NCBI GenBank assembly: GCA_964036275.1
Contig: OZ038435.1
Coordinates: 28,873,521 to 28,937,520, forward strand
Origin: Litoditis marina
Taxonomy: Eukaryota > Nematoda > Chromadorea > Rhabditida > Rhabditidae
Length of the DNA stretch: 64,000 nt
Direction: 5' to 3'
In this document: positions 13,659 to 26,251 of the stretch, piece by piece
How the letters are laid out: each line of letters starts with the position of its first letter
How positions within the stretch are numbered: position 1 is the first letter of the stretch
The notes under the pieces: generated by a model
The model's database searches: none
What the model was told of the DNA's origin: nothing
The model's input: only the letters and a program-made list of their open reading frames with translations
Translations under genes and position numbers: made by a program

Positions 13659-16600
13659 TTAGGGATGGGTTTGAATAGGTCCCTGTAGAGCATCGAATCG
13701 GCTATGTTCGTTGAGAAGATATTCCACTATCTGACCCTGCATGATCATATTGAAGGCCATGTGAGAATTCGACTGCACTGGGGCAGGATTGTCCTGAAAC
13801 CGATGAATCAACTGCAAAACAGATTCCAAGTAAAAGAGTCTGTCTGGTAAAATCGTCTCAACGAAAAAGAATGAACAAGACACTTTTTTTGTAGTTTTCA
13901 TGAGCACTGAGCAAAAAGTGATTTTCAAAATCGAAACATTGGCTCCTTCTCAATAGTTCATAGAAACTCATCGCACAGTAATACTTGTCTAGGCCCAAAG
14001 ATTATAGTATGAACTGGATCAGACGCGAGGTCTTGAAATAAAGGCGACCAACCTTCTTGTTATTCCTGCCCTTTCCCTTGGCGTCCTTCTTTTTCGTCTT
14101 CTCCTCCCCAGCACCGAAAAGAGTAGGCCCGAACATGATGGCCAGATTGTGCGTCTGCATTCGATTCTTGTCCGAATGTGCAGCAACCCTGGAATGTTCA
14201 CATCTCACAAAACTGACTCTTTCTGAAGAATAACGTATCAATTCATACCAAAAACCAAAAATAGAGCATATTTACACCTGACCTAGTTTAAACAAGTTTT
14301 CGCCCATATTACGTAACTTGTCGCATACTTTCCTTTCCCACTGTTATCTAAGGATAAGGATTATCAGAAATAACAAGAGCAGAGCTTGTAAAGACCAAAT
14401 TTTAGTTTATCATGAATACCTGTGTAAATGTCTGAGAAGCATCTTCAGCGTTTCTCGATTCTCAACGGGAAGCATCTTGAGAAGCTCATCGAAGCGCTTG
14501 AACCTCTGTCGCGTGATTTGCAATTCTGGAACAATCAATGAATCCGTAACGGGATCCGTACTTTACCCACGTGATCGAGAATTATACAAAGTTATAGGGT
14601 CATTACACTGAAAAAACGAAAAAATCTAAAAATGTCAGTTCGAGTACACCTTACCACCCCCCCCCCCCCCAAACAGTAACAAATCTGCTGTCAAGACAAA
14701 AGTTGTCCAGTGTAAGTAGAAATTTATCGTTAACTCACTTATGGCTGAAAGATATTCCTTCGTTTGTGAGGAGGGAAAGAGAGGCTCGGCCAGCTCACGG
14801 AAGAACAACTTCAGGGCACCCGTCAACACGTGCACGTCTTCTTCGTTAACCAGGTTAGTGTACTTGTCTGGAACGGACACACATTCAAAATATGAACAGG
14901 ACTGAGCTCTCAAAAGTTGAGACTTAACTCTTCTTCCTGTGACGTTGTTATTCAACAATTTTACCGAAAAGTTCAGTTTTCCCTCATTCCGATTTTCTGC
15001 CGGGTTTCAATTTTCAATGGAGTTTCGTTATAAGGCTAACAGAATGTGTTTCACAACAAAATATATCCTCCTTACCTTGGTCCACTTGGCATCGTATCCT
15101 CTGAACAGCCGATAAATTCCCACTCACTCTGCAATATAAAAGTTACGCTTGAAAAAGATTAACACACTTTTGAACTTGGCATTTTGGCTAGGAGTGTGGA
15201 CTATCCTAAATACCACAGACAGTACAGAGGCTTCCTCCCCATTTCGGTAAGAGCCAACTTCGGAGTCTACTTGTTCAACGTTCACACAACTGCTCTCTTC
15301 ACTCACAAATATATACGATTTTGATGCCAGACTGGAAACATTTTTGTGGCGAACTGAAAAATCGCGCGCAGCGCTGTGCGAGATTTGTCTTTGGTCCGGC
15401 TAATGCGCGCTTCCGTTTTTTTAGTTTCTCCTCAAAAAGGCTGAAATTCGCAAAACAAAGTTTTTATTGATGTACTTGTTTTCTATAGCTAATTCCCTAA
15501 CCGTGTTTCAAATTTGAGCGAAATCGGTTAAGTTTGAGCCACGTTATGACCTCATGCGCTTCATCAAGAGCGCCAACTTCCGTCGTGTGTGGGTGTGTGG
15601 GTGGGTGGGTGGGTTGTGACAAGAAAAGTAAACCCAGTTCAAGAGTTTCTACACAACCGATTTCGTTGAAAATTGTGGAAGACATGTGATACCTACTCAA
15701 ACACTCGCGGAGCAAAAAAAATTCAAGAAAAAATTGTTTTACTCAAAGTTATAGACATTTTTCGGAACGTGTCTGCGTCTCTCCATTTAGCACGCTCTCT
15801 CACTCTCTCTGTCCGGTCGACAACTCAAACTGTATTGTAACTTAGAGTAACATTTACCGATTTGCTCGAAAATTGAAATATGATGCCATCGTGACTTTTA
15901 TTTGAGTATGAAGTATTCTATTCCTGACGTCCTTCAGGATTCTGGAGACCGGATGGCGTCATTTTTGAAAAGTGCAAAGTTGACGTCACATATATTTTCA
16001 AACGATAGTAATATCTTAGAAAGGGTCAATTAACGGTGAAACTCAATCTGAGAGTGATGTATTCTGGGATTCTGGAGACCAGATGACGTCATTTTTGAAA
16101 AGTGCAAAGTTGATGTCACATATATTTTCAAATGATGATAATATCTTAGAAAGGGTCAATTAACGGAGAAACTCAATCTGAGAGTGATGTATTCTGGGAT
16201 TCTGGAGACCAGATGACGTCATTTTTGAAAAGTGCAAAGTTGACGTCACATATATTTTCAAATGATGATAATATTTTAGAAAGGGTCAATTAACGGTGAA
16301 ACTCAATCTAAAAGTGACGTATTCTGAGATTCTGGAGACCAGATGACGTCATTTTTGAAAAGTGCAAAGTTGACGTCACATATATTTTTAAACGATGGTA
16401 ATATCTTAGAAAGGGTCAATTAACGGTGAAACATAAAACTTTATCTAAATATGACTTATTCTGGAAATCAGAAGGCCAGATGACGTCAACTTTCAAAAAA
16501 ATTGACGTGAAATATGTTTTCGAATGCTGGAAGTTTCTTAAAAATGGTCAATTCACGATGAAACTTCATTCAAACATGACGTACTCTGGGATTCTGAAGG

Positions 16601-19600
16601 GCAGATGAAGTAAGTTTCTAGAACTGCAATGTTGACGTCATAATTTTTCCGAATGATGGTAATACTTGACAAGTGGTTCATCAAGAGAACAATTTTATCT
16701 GCACCGTACAGATCAAACCACATACCTACGGCATGTATACAAAAAGAGAAAAATTCATGAAAAAGTGGGGGCCCAACGACTGTGAGATTTGTCTTCTGCT
16801 GTGCGCCCCTTAGACAACTACTCTCAAATGGAGCAGCTACTGCTACAGAAACCGAAAAATACTCATGTATAACTGTTAACTACAAACATACAAAAGGCGT
16901 AAAATATTTTTTTCAAACCTGTAAACTAGAATCTGTAAATAACTGAAAAATACTAATATACTCAAGTATAACTGTTCATTACAAACATACAAAAGTCGTA
17001 AAATATTTTCTCAAACCTGTAAACTAGAATATACAAATCACAGATGTTAATTCAACGTAGTCAATTATAGAGTTCCTGGTTTTGTGCACAATGGTTGGTG
17101 TTTTTGATCATTACTTCAATTCTAGGTGCTATAACGTTTGGCATAATTATCATTCAACAGTTGCTCTCTCTTTCGCAGCTGTGACTTGTAGATTCTGGTT
17201 TACAGGTTTGAGAAAATATTTTACGACTTTTGTATGTTTGTAATGAACAGTTATACTTGAGTATATTAGTATTTTTCAGTTATTTACAGATTCTAGTTTA
17301 CAGGTTTGAAAAAAATATTTTACGCCTTTTGTATGTTTGTAGTTAACAGTTATACATGAGTATTTTTCGGTTTCTGTAGCAGTAGCTGCTCCATTTGAGA
17401 GTAGTTGTCTAAGGGGCGCACAGCAGAAGACAAATCTCACAGTCGTTGGGCCCCCACTTTTTCATGAATCATTCTTCATTTTGATCTAACTCAGCTATAC
17501 TTTTAGGCAACAGCACAGTCACGTGATACATGTTAAACACAGCAGAACTCAAAAACGTGTAATGACAAAGCGCACGATCTACATCTAGTATAACCCACCT
17601 GTACAGTCCGTCCACCTCCAGTCCTTTGTTCTCAATCAGTTCGGTGACGGTTCGAATGAACTTCGGAACAAGACTATGCTCCAGCTGGCAAATGTTCGAA
17701 ATTGTACTGCCAAATACCGGTTCCGCTGAAACATATATGAAAATGAAGGGAAAATAATAATTTTTAATCGAGGTTTATAACAATTATTCTAATCAATGAA
17801 CCAAGCAGACGGAATTGCAACTCACGTTTGTATATACCCTTCTCCTTCAAACTTTCGACACTAGGACGAGTTCGGAAAAACCTGAAACAACAAACAGTTA
17901 ATAAACATCTTGTTGGGTTTTCGAAACTTGGCAAATTTTGCACTCGTTCAAAAAAAGTAGATTATGCAGCTCATTGTTCATTTGCTCTTTTGAGAAGAAA
18001 ACTGTAGCTAAAATAACCAGATTGAGAAGAAGTGAGTGAAAGTTAAGAGATGAAACGTCACAAAAATCTAGTTTGTCGAACAGAGTGGCTAGTTTGGATT
18101 TTCTAGTTACTTGAAAAGTGTTATAGGCCCACCTCTTCAGTCTGTCCAGAATGGTCTGACGTGACACCGCTGGTTCCTCGCCGCCTGAACCCGTTTCAAT
18201 TGAAGACTGAGCCATCGCGTCTCCACGACGAGACGAGCGGCTACTGAACACATTCATCATATTTAAACTTTACCGATATCGATCATATTCTATCTTTACC
18301 CATATGCCAAGCATCAAAACGGAAATAAAAATATTACATAAAATTTTATGTCAACTGCTCAGACCATTAAAAATTAATCAAATATACTTGACTAATAGTA
18401 TGGAGAACCAAATGGAAATCAAACTTACCCCATTATAGAATTTCAACTAACTCTATTTAGAAAGATCATACTGACAGGCGTGTTCTACCCGTTTTCCACA
18501 CAAGGTCTATTGAATACTATATTAAACCTCTTTTCTGAGTGATAAATGAAATATATACTATTCACCATACCTTGACACGAGGGCCGTAGAGTGTGGTCGA
18601 TTGGAGAGGGTGGAGGGGTTTCTGACCACGGCACATGACGGATCCAGCACCGACGGGTGCAGCGGCAGACCGGCCGACGGAGCTGCGGCTGGCTGCAATA
18701 CAATTGAAATAGCAGGCTGCCGGCAGTTGATCACAACAACTACATTAACTCTCTTGTGTTTGCATCAGATTCCAGCCATACACCAGTAAAGTTGTCCAAA
18801 TAGTCAGAACAATTCAGAAAACGGACTATTTTTTCGCCGAAAAAAGAAAATCGGTCTACTTTTGATGGAGAATTATAAATTTTCACGTTACATATGATAA
18901 CGGACTACTTTCTGTTGCTTAGTCAGAGCTTACTGGCGTTTGATTCCAGCGCCAAATCAAACTTGAATTTTCTACAATTGCTAGCAAGTAGCAAGTCCAA
19001 ACACGTGAATCGATGAGTCGGAAAAGTTTATTTACTTGATGAGCTTAGGAACCGAAAGATATAGATTTTTCATGTGAAGCAAAGTTATTAAACGACACAT
19101 TCGAAACTGTACTCACACCGAAGAATACTTGCTGAAGATTCTTCCATTTAGAAGCAGAGAGGGAAAACATTTGAGAAAATCGTCTTGTGACAGACTGCGA
19201 AAGTGAATACCCCTCTCGCCCTCCATGAACAATTAACACGGCTTATACCAGAATGGGGAAAAATTGCCGTCATTATAGGTCTTGACGAACAGGTAACCCT
19301 CTCAGACGGGTGCAAATATGCAAATACCCTGCCAGTCAGAACTTCTATTGGTCACGTCCACATTTATTCTACTTTTTCTATCTCACTTTCATTCGTGTTC
19401 GTTCACTATGATGTAACATGTTAAATGTCTTTTACGGAATATAGAGTACAACCGATTTTGAATGTCTCGCTTGATTAAAACCTCTCTAAACAGCTTCAAA
19501 AGTGCTCCAAGCGAATCGTTCACCCAAACCCTTTCAGGTTGTTGAGGTTTGCAAAAAAAAAACTAAGTCAACCTATTCTTTCTAACAAGCCATAAAGTTA

Positions 19601-22600
19601 AGAACGGTTGAATTATTGGTGTTCACGTGTAACAACTATTCTTTTATGTCTCTTATGTCCATACAGCAAATAATAACCCCCTTTCCCCCTTTTGCTATTC
19701 GAAAACACGGTCTCCAGCCCCCCGTTCGCGCGTGTCTCTGCTGTCTATCTCTCAGCTCTCTCTCTCTGACCTAATCCGATTAACTCTTCACTCGTCAATA
19801 CCTCCAATCCCCCCCTAATACGACTATCAAATGGAATCATTACAATACAATGTTTTGCTATACGGCAAACAGGCTGCATATAGTAGAACACAATCAACAT
19901 ATTGAGAAGAGATATGAGTTGAACATAAGATGGCAATTTATATATTCATCAAAATAGATTGTTACTTCTATTTATACCTGTCTTCTTAGATTGGATGGAA
20001 AGCCCTGGTGCACAATTCACTTTTGATCAGTGATTTCGCTCGAAACACTGTAGATAGGACTGACGCAGTAGACTAGTTCTATTTACATACACACAAATGC
20101 GACAAAATAGTCAGGTTACAGCGCATTTTGGACCATTTTCAGGAGCTCACGCTCATTTTCATAAAATAAGCCTGTTTAACACGGAATAAACGAGAGAAAT
20201 GATTGCTTCTGCAGGTTTGCTATCATGGCGTTTTGAGGGTCACGTACGTTCATTTTGGTTGCACTTGAATATTTTACCTGTGCTAATGCTACAACGTACA
20301 ACGACAATCTAATACTCACCAGTTTTGCGACAACATCCCGCAACGAGTCGAACCAATCCTGCGTCTCCGTGTCATGCGATGTACGCAACAAGTATTTTGG
20401 TCCGTAGCTGAGTTCCAACTGAAATCAAACTGGTGTTAAAAGTTAAAAGCTTGTGACTTGTGAGTACTTTCACTAGCCTCAATTGTCATCAGTACAAATT
20501 CCGGTTGGTTCTTGAATTGAGTCATTAAGTAAGACTATTCCGGACACTATCCCAAATAAGAAATTTAATTGAACGTAGCTAATGTATTGAACTTCACCCT
20601 TTTGACACTTAAAACGTGAAACCCAGTTTACCTGAATGACTTTTCTCTTCCTCCGCTCCTTCTCGATATTCCAGCTAACCGTGGCACCGCGCAGATCACA
20701 GACGCCCAGGGGCGGCGCATAGTGGTTCCCATGTTTCTAAAGAAAACATGTTTAAAGAAACAAACACTTTCCTGAAAGGGAAACAAATTACACTCACCTA
20801 TTTCTTCATAATTAAAAAATTATAGGTCAAATTTCATCATTTCTATCCGAAAATGACCAAATTGTTTAAAAGTCACAGAAAATAGACAGTTTTTGGGCGG
20901 ATTGAATGACCTGTTGTAATCGAAACAAAACCAACCTCGGCTGACTTTTCATCCTTGTACAATATCAGATGAGCCGAGGTGAGATACATGAAGTTGGCCT
21001 GCCACTCTCTTCGTTTCGTTCGTGCATGATCCAAAGATTCGGTCTGTATCTAGAACTCGGATATTACGACAATCAATTTGACATGATATTAACTTATCGA
21101 CATCTCTCATAAATCACAGTTGGAATATTTTCGAGAACGACATGACATAACGCAAAATGCGAGAGAGAAACCGTGGCGAACGGAGAGCAATTACAGCATA
21201 AAGTCAAACTATGACTAGGTGTATTTCGTTCTAAAACTCGAAAATACCTTTTCCATATTTCCGTGTCGAATATTGCGGACCGGTTCTCGGCTTTCTCCGC
21301 TGCTTCCTCGTCTATCGTCCCCATCTGCAATGAAAGTTCATTTCAGTCTGACTTCTCAATTCACGAACTATGCTACCGTATCAAAAAATAAGGCAACATT
21401 TAAGGACATTTCGAAAATCAAGACATTGAAACGATTACACGGAAAACTACTCGAACTAACCAGAGTCATCGCAGCTTCGCCTAGGAATCGGCCTATCCAG
21501 TGACATGCATGGAACGGCATCGTATGCGTGGAATCCAGAGGTATTTGGAAGCACCTAGAAAATACATCAGATGGGTCTGATTATTCTTCATAAAATCGAA
21601 GTTTTCAGAGATTTTCTAGATGAAAATGGCCAAATACTTAACCAAGAAGCCTGTCTTCGGAATTTTCCTGGCTAAAATATAACCTAAAATAACAAAAAAA
21701 GTACTTCAAAGTCAAAAAGATGAAATCACTAAAAATTTATAAGCGAGTATTCAGTATTCTACGCACCTGAGGCAGGGGAACATTCTTCAACTGGCAGTGT
21801 CTGTGCTTGAACGACTGCGATCTCGTGGTTGACGGAGAGCTGGGGACACGCGAAGGACCAGCGGTATTCTGCAACATGTCAATATGACAAAGAAATAGTT
21901 TGCTGGTCGCGACATCGATGGATCAATATCAATTGCTGCACTGAATTCTGAAGTATTAAAAGACCGTAATACACACAAGTCTAATCTACAATGCGTTCAT
22001 AAATGCTACAACACACTTACAGTCGATTATACGAGAAATATACATCTACCGACTACAAATCCCAAAAATGCCGACCAAAGTGAAAATTGACGTTGCTTGA
22101 GTATAGAGACTACATACCTGGACCAGCATACATAGCGGATCCACTGCACTACCGACTGAATTCGAAAACGAAGTCATCATGGCCGAATCGTCACTGTTTT
22201 TCGCCTGGTGTGATATAGGGAGGAACTGAAACTGCGCAGCATGTTCAGATTAGTATAGAAATCCGATTCATATTAAATGCAATAAAATTTGCGATGCAAT
22301 GTTTTCTATCCCATTTTTCAATCAATAAAATATGATGAGGGTAGAGAAATAACGACTGGAAGATGTGAAATTGTACCATCCGGCGATGTGTGAAGTGATG
22401 CGCTTTGCTGCTCCTGTGGCCGTAGTCACCAATCCTCGGAAAGCTAAAATACTTTCCCGCGGGAAGGTAGAGCACGAAAATAGTGTGCTGGTGAGGAGGG
22501 TCCAGAGGCGCGGGAAGCTTTTTTTACCTTTCCGGGACATTGGTGAATACGGCCACTGCCCTCCAAACCTTCTTAGGTGAAATATCTGAATTGTAACTTA

Positions 22601-24683
22601 AAAATGAACTCACAGTGTTCTCATTCTCCACTTCATTGGCGGCAACATTCTCGCTGTTTTGTCGACTTCGAACCAAAACTTCGTCGAAACTAGAACCGGG
22701 AGGCACATCATAGTGGGCGGATAACTTGCGCACCGACGGGGCTTCAGAACCAATCGAGACCTTCTTTTCACTGGAAAACAGCCAGTTTATGACAAGATAA
22801 ATTACAATTTCCATTACAAAACCAAAATTGATCAAAATGACTGGAAGCAAATCTGAATTTGGAACAAAACGACATATTAATAATAAAGTGTTGATGTCTG
22901 AAATAAAAGGAAAAAGGAACTAAACAAAGAGGATGATGGAACGTACGCTACGAAAGTGTCATCTTCGCTGGCTCCTTCCGGAACTAGAATGGGGGTTTCC
23001 GATGAGGTATGTTCCGAATATTCATCCATCTCCGTCTTGGTCGCCTTCAGAAAAGCCTGAAGCATTGTTCTTTTTTGTAAAACTGTGATCTGCCCCAAAT
23101 AAACAGCGAAAACTACTACTTTAATCAATATATATAATTGCGGACTTTTTATAAAATATATGAGAAAACCGTACCGTTGTACCGTATAACAACGACCTTA
23201 CATCAAACTTGACCACACCCAGAAAAACCTCAACGACTAAGAAAATCGATGCTATCCAATCTATTGTAACAATCAGTGAAAAACTATAAAAACATATAGA
23301 AGGCAGCCAATATATATAATGACTACATCAGCAAAGAGAAACAAAGACCGTAAGTACAAGCGTACGAAATAGAAAAGATGTGGAGAATGAGGTAAAACAA
23401 ACTCACTTCAACCTGCGCCGGTGTTCGAATAAACCTAGGGGGAATCCACTGACTTTTCCCTGATTCCGAATTGTAAAAGTACGTTCTGTAAAAGATAGCG
23501 AATATCGATAGTGGATTCAAAGAACAAAAAACTTCTAAGAAACATTTCTGAACCATTTCAATAAATGTAATGTCCTTCTTCGCAAATATCCGCAACTGAA
23601 GTTCAAAAGATAATAATGCGCTGGTGGAAAATATAATTTTCAGTTCGAAAAAGTAATTATGATCATTAGAAGGTTAACTAACCTTCCGGCTTCCGTCTCA
23701 TACTCCATCCAACCGTTATTCAAATTCCGTTTCGGTTGATCAGACTCTGACGGCGCAGGTGGTAGGGGTCTGCAAAAAAGAAAATAGCTCAACTTGAGCT
23801 CATCAAACTTCAATATTGAGTTTATCCAATAATAGACAATTCATTCGCTGTTCATCGCTAGAAATGATGGAAACTCTTCAGATAGAGATCAAATTGAAAG
23901 TCGTTAAAAAGACCACCACATTCCATCCGTTCAGCGACTTTTTGGAATGAGATGCTAAAGACGATACCTGACGTCACTTACCTATTATTAATCTCGTCCA
24001 TTTCTCGGATATTGGTGTAGATATGCTTATCATCGGTGTACTTCTCGGCCACCGGAGAGCATGAAGCTACATCTATCTGGAACCAGTTTACTGTTACTAA
24101 ACAGGCAAAAACTATTTCGGAAACCAACGACAAGCAATTTGAACACTGAAGCTGTCAACAAGTTCAATACGTGACAGAAGAAAGGTTGCATTCCGAATAC
24201 ATTGGTGAAAATACTTAGGTATCCTAATTCCTAAAGCTGAGTATATGTATATTATTTACAAAGAGCATTGACCATCATCGCAATGAAATAAAGCGTCAAT
24301 GCATCGTACAAACCAAGTTTACCAGCTTTTTAGGAAGTTTCAGTTGGTGTTCCACAGTTACATTCGATTTCTGATTCTGAGGCCTCACCTACACTGCTAC
24401 ACATCAGTGAGGTGTGGCTGTTTACAAAAATGTGCCATTTTTCACTAGAGTCGTGTCGTGAAAATTCATTATTTTGCGCCAAATATAGACCATTTCTCCT
24501 GATTTAGGGGAATTTTGTAGACCTAGGCCGTACCTGTTCACTGGAGTCGGTGGGTGACTCGCCGTCAAAAGTGCCAGAATCCTCAAGTCTGAGCTCCTCC
24601 AACGGACTCCCCAATGACTGGACATCCGAGAGATTCTCGTAGATCGTCGAACTAGACCGATTAGAAGACGCGATCGTAGCCAT
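13659..24683 (-). CDS. WW-PH-RhoGAP protein (ARHGAP12/15/27-like)
   Basis: Twenty-two exons on the minus strand join in phase to 789 aa: 24683-24534, 24076-23982, 23769-23683, 23485-23407, 23056-22947, 22770-22614, 22225-22118, 21868-21767, 21554-21461, 21324-21248, 21049-20936, 20736-20632, 20418-20320, 18692-18571, 18243-18133, 17881-17826, 17725-17599, 15128-15076, 14867-14739, 14525-14420, 14188-14053, 13811-13659. The WW domain spans Trp102 to Trp124 with Pro127. A PH domain spans about 343-459 (REWQANFMYL, YKDEKSAE, QDWFDSLRDVV). RhoGAP covers about 556-775 with the arginine finger in GLYRVSG (about 598), ALKLFFRELAEPLFP, and NLAIMFGPTLF. The family inactivates Rho/Rac GTPases. A lysine-rich insert follows GPTLFGAG. 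No SH3 was seen at the N-terminus. The ATG abuts a TGCAG acceptor. Confidence 0.93.
15938..16640 (+). repeat. 130-bp tandem array with paired TGACGTCA palindromes
   Basis: GATTCTGGAGACC anchors recur at 15938, 16068, 16198 and 16328 (period 130 bp), followed by two diverged units near 16457 and 16587. Well-preserved units carry GATGACGTCAT and GTTGACGTCAC 25-30 bp apart, so the perfect CRE octamer occurs up to twice per unit. Confidence 0.88.
16748..17466. repeat. Long near-perfect palindrome (tail of composite element)
   Basis: The arms, about 16748-17040 and about 17185-17466, are reverse complements around a loop of roughly 150 bp. The outer arm contains GTGGGGGCCCAACGACTGTG and its complement. 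Inside each arm two related sub-blocks repeat (AACTGTT...ACAAACATACAAAAG). Confidence 0.88.
22444..22534. repeat. Short dispersed repeat, copy in RhoGAP intron 6
   Basis: About 90 bp containing AATAGTGTGCTGG followed by AGGAGGGTCCA and ending in a TTTACCTTTC stretch. The same order of blocks recurs at 58054-58144 in an intron of an unrelated gene. Each copy has a CCCGCGGG-like or TCGCGA-centred palindrome just upstream. Confidence 0.55.
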
Positions 24684-26251
24684 CTGCAAGCATGAAACAT
24701 AAAACATGAAGAATAGAGAACCGGAGCAATTTAACAAGCTAAACTATTATTCTTATAAAAAAGGTCACTATAAACAAATTTCATTCGCTCACACTATTTT
24801 CGTTTTCTTACATGTGGTGGGAATTCGGAAACGGTAAGTACGTTTTTAAAATATTAATAAGAACAAAAAAATGTCTCCTCAAGCACCAGTCAAAAGCAAA
24901 ACCATGTTAGTTGTTACTCGACGGTCACGACGGTCCTTTCTCGCACTGTGTACTAGATTTACACTAAACATCTGTATAGATGGCAGAGTAGCAGGCGTGA
25001 CTAATAGAAAAACAGCCTGAAGACAAATTGCATGACAGGTTGAGAAATGATAATGAGAGATCGAAAGGGGCAAACAAATGAGTAACGTATACTCACGATC
25101 TATAAAATACCTTAACTGTGAGCACGAAACTGTAAGTCTGACTGAAAGTACTCACTAGTCAATAATATCATCAGAGCACAATCACAAGATGATCTTCGTT
25201 CGGTATTGAAATTCCAAAAAAAAATACCTCAATTTATTGGATATTGGATTGGAACTGCTCTCCCCCAACTTCAGGGTAGAAATCGGAAAACTAGTGATTA
25301 GATTCGAAGCGACTTCTGAATATCCACTCCACAACCATTCTAAATTATACTGAACAGACCTGAAATGAGACTATTGGAATTGAACCAGTTTCAATCAACT
25401 ACGAAATGAGAGAACAAGTTGACATCGTGTACATCCATATAGAAAGCGGACTACTTCTACATATTGTGTATATAAGAAGTGCTAATAGATTAATTGAAGG
25501 AGCAGCCAGCAGTGCATCAAAGCATCCAACGCGGGTGTTTACATCTTCGAGTGGAATAGATAATGTTCAAGAGGCATGTTTACACAGGAAAGGAGTGGCA
25601 TAATATACAGCAGACATGGAGAACACAATTGATTTTAGAAACTTGAAATGATCGGAGAGAAAGCAAGAAACACAATGGGAGAGGCGTGAAGTAAGAATTG
25701 GACTAGTTTCAATCAACTATGGAGTGAGAGAAAAAGTTGACGTAGTGTACAATCCATATAGAAAGCGGATTACTTCTGCATTAACTAGCGACGACTTTTT
25801 GCGGAGGCCGAGACACGAAGAAATTGATGAAAATGAAAAGCTTTGTGTAATTGATAACTTTTCTATTCCTGTTTAAATTTGAAACAAGATTCAGTGCGTG
25901 CAAAACAGCACCCTAGATCTACACAATATTGAATATTGAGATAATAAGTGGAAAATGAAGACGACAGGTTGGCACTCTGGCAGTAATGAATGCAGTAGGC
26001 GAGAGAAGAGAACGAAATGGAAACATTGTAAAGATGACTCAAAAACGGAGCGGTCGTCTCTCGTAACTCGCAACACATGGTGTCAAAGAGTCCGAACGGA
26101 TGGAGGGACAGGGGACTGAGGGACGCTTGTCCCACGTCCACAAGGCAGTATCCAGTTGTAAATTGTATATAGTAGCAGTGTAAAGACCCAGATTGGCAGT
26201 TTTACACAGTTACGTTGAGAATAAGTCCAAGCACTGGGCTTTCTCAACTTG
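24684..26251. other. Spacer upstream of the RhoGAP gene with an ~85-bp direct repeat
   Basis: No gene was recognised. Segments at about 25376-25462 and 25693-25781 share CAGTTTCAATCAACTA-like starts and TCCATATAGAAAGCGGA, spaced about 317 bp apart. This region probably contains the RhoGAP 5' UTR and promoter, but no first exon or TATA box could be identified with confidence. Confidence 0.45.

Larger units (their letters stand above)
15360..17472. mobile_element. Composite non-autonomous element, copy 1 (head, 130-bp array, palindromic tail)
   Basis: Shares a common start (AATCGCGCGCAGCGC) and end (TTCATGAATCAT) with 26252-27915. The parts are in the same order: a head with GT-rich and CT-rich tracts, an array of TGACGTCA-containing units, then a long palindrome. 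It sits in the intron between exons 17 and 18 of the RhoGAP gene and accounts for most of that 2.5-kb intron. No coding potential was recognised. It resembles minisatellite-bearing non-autonomous DNA elements, but I cannot assign a superfamily. Confidence 0.8.
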
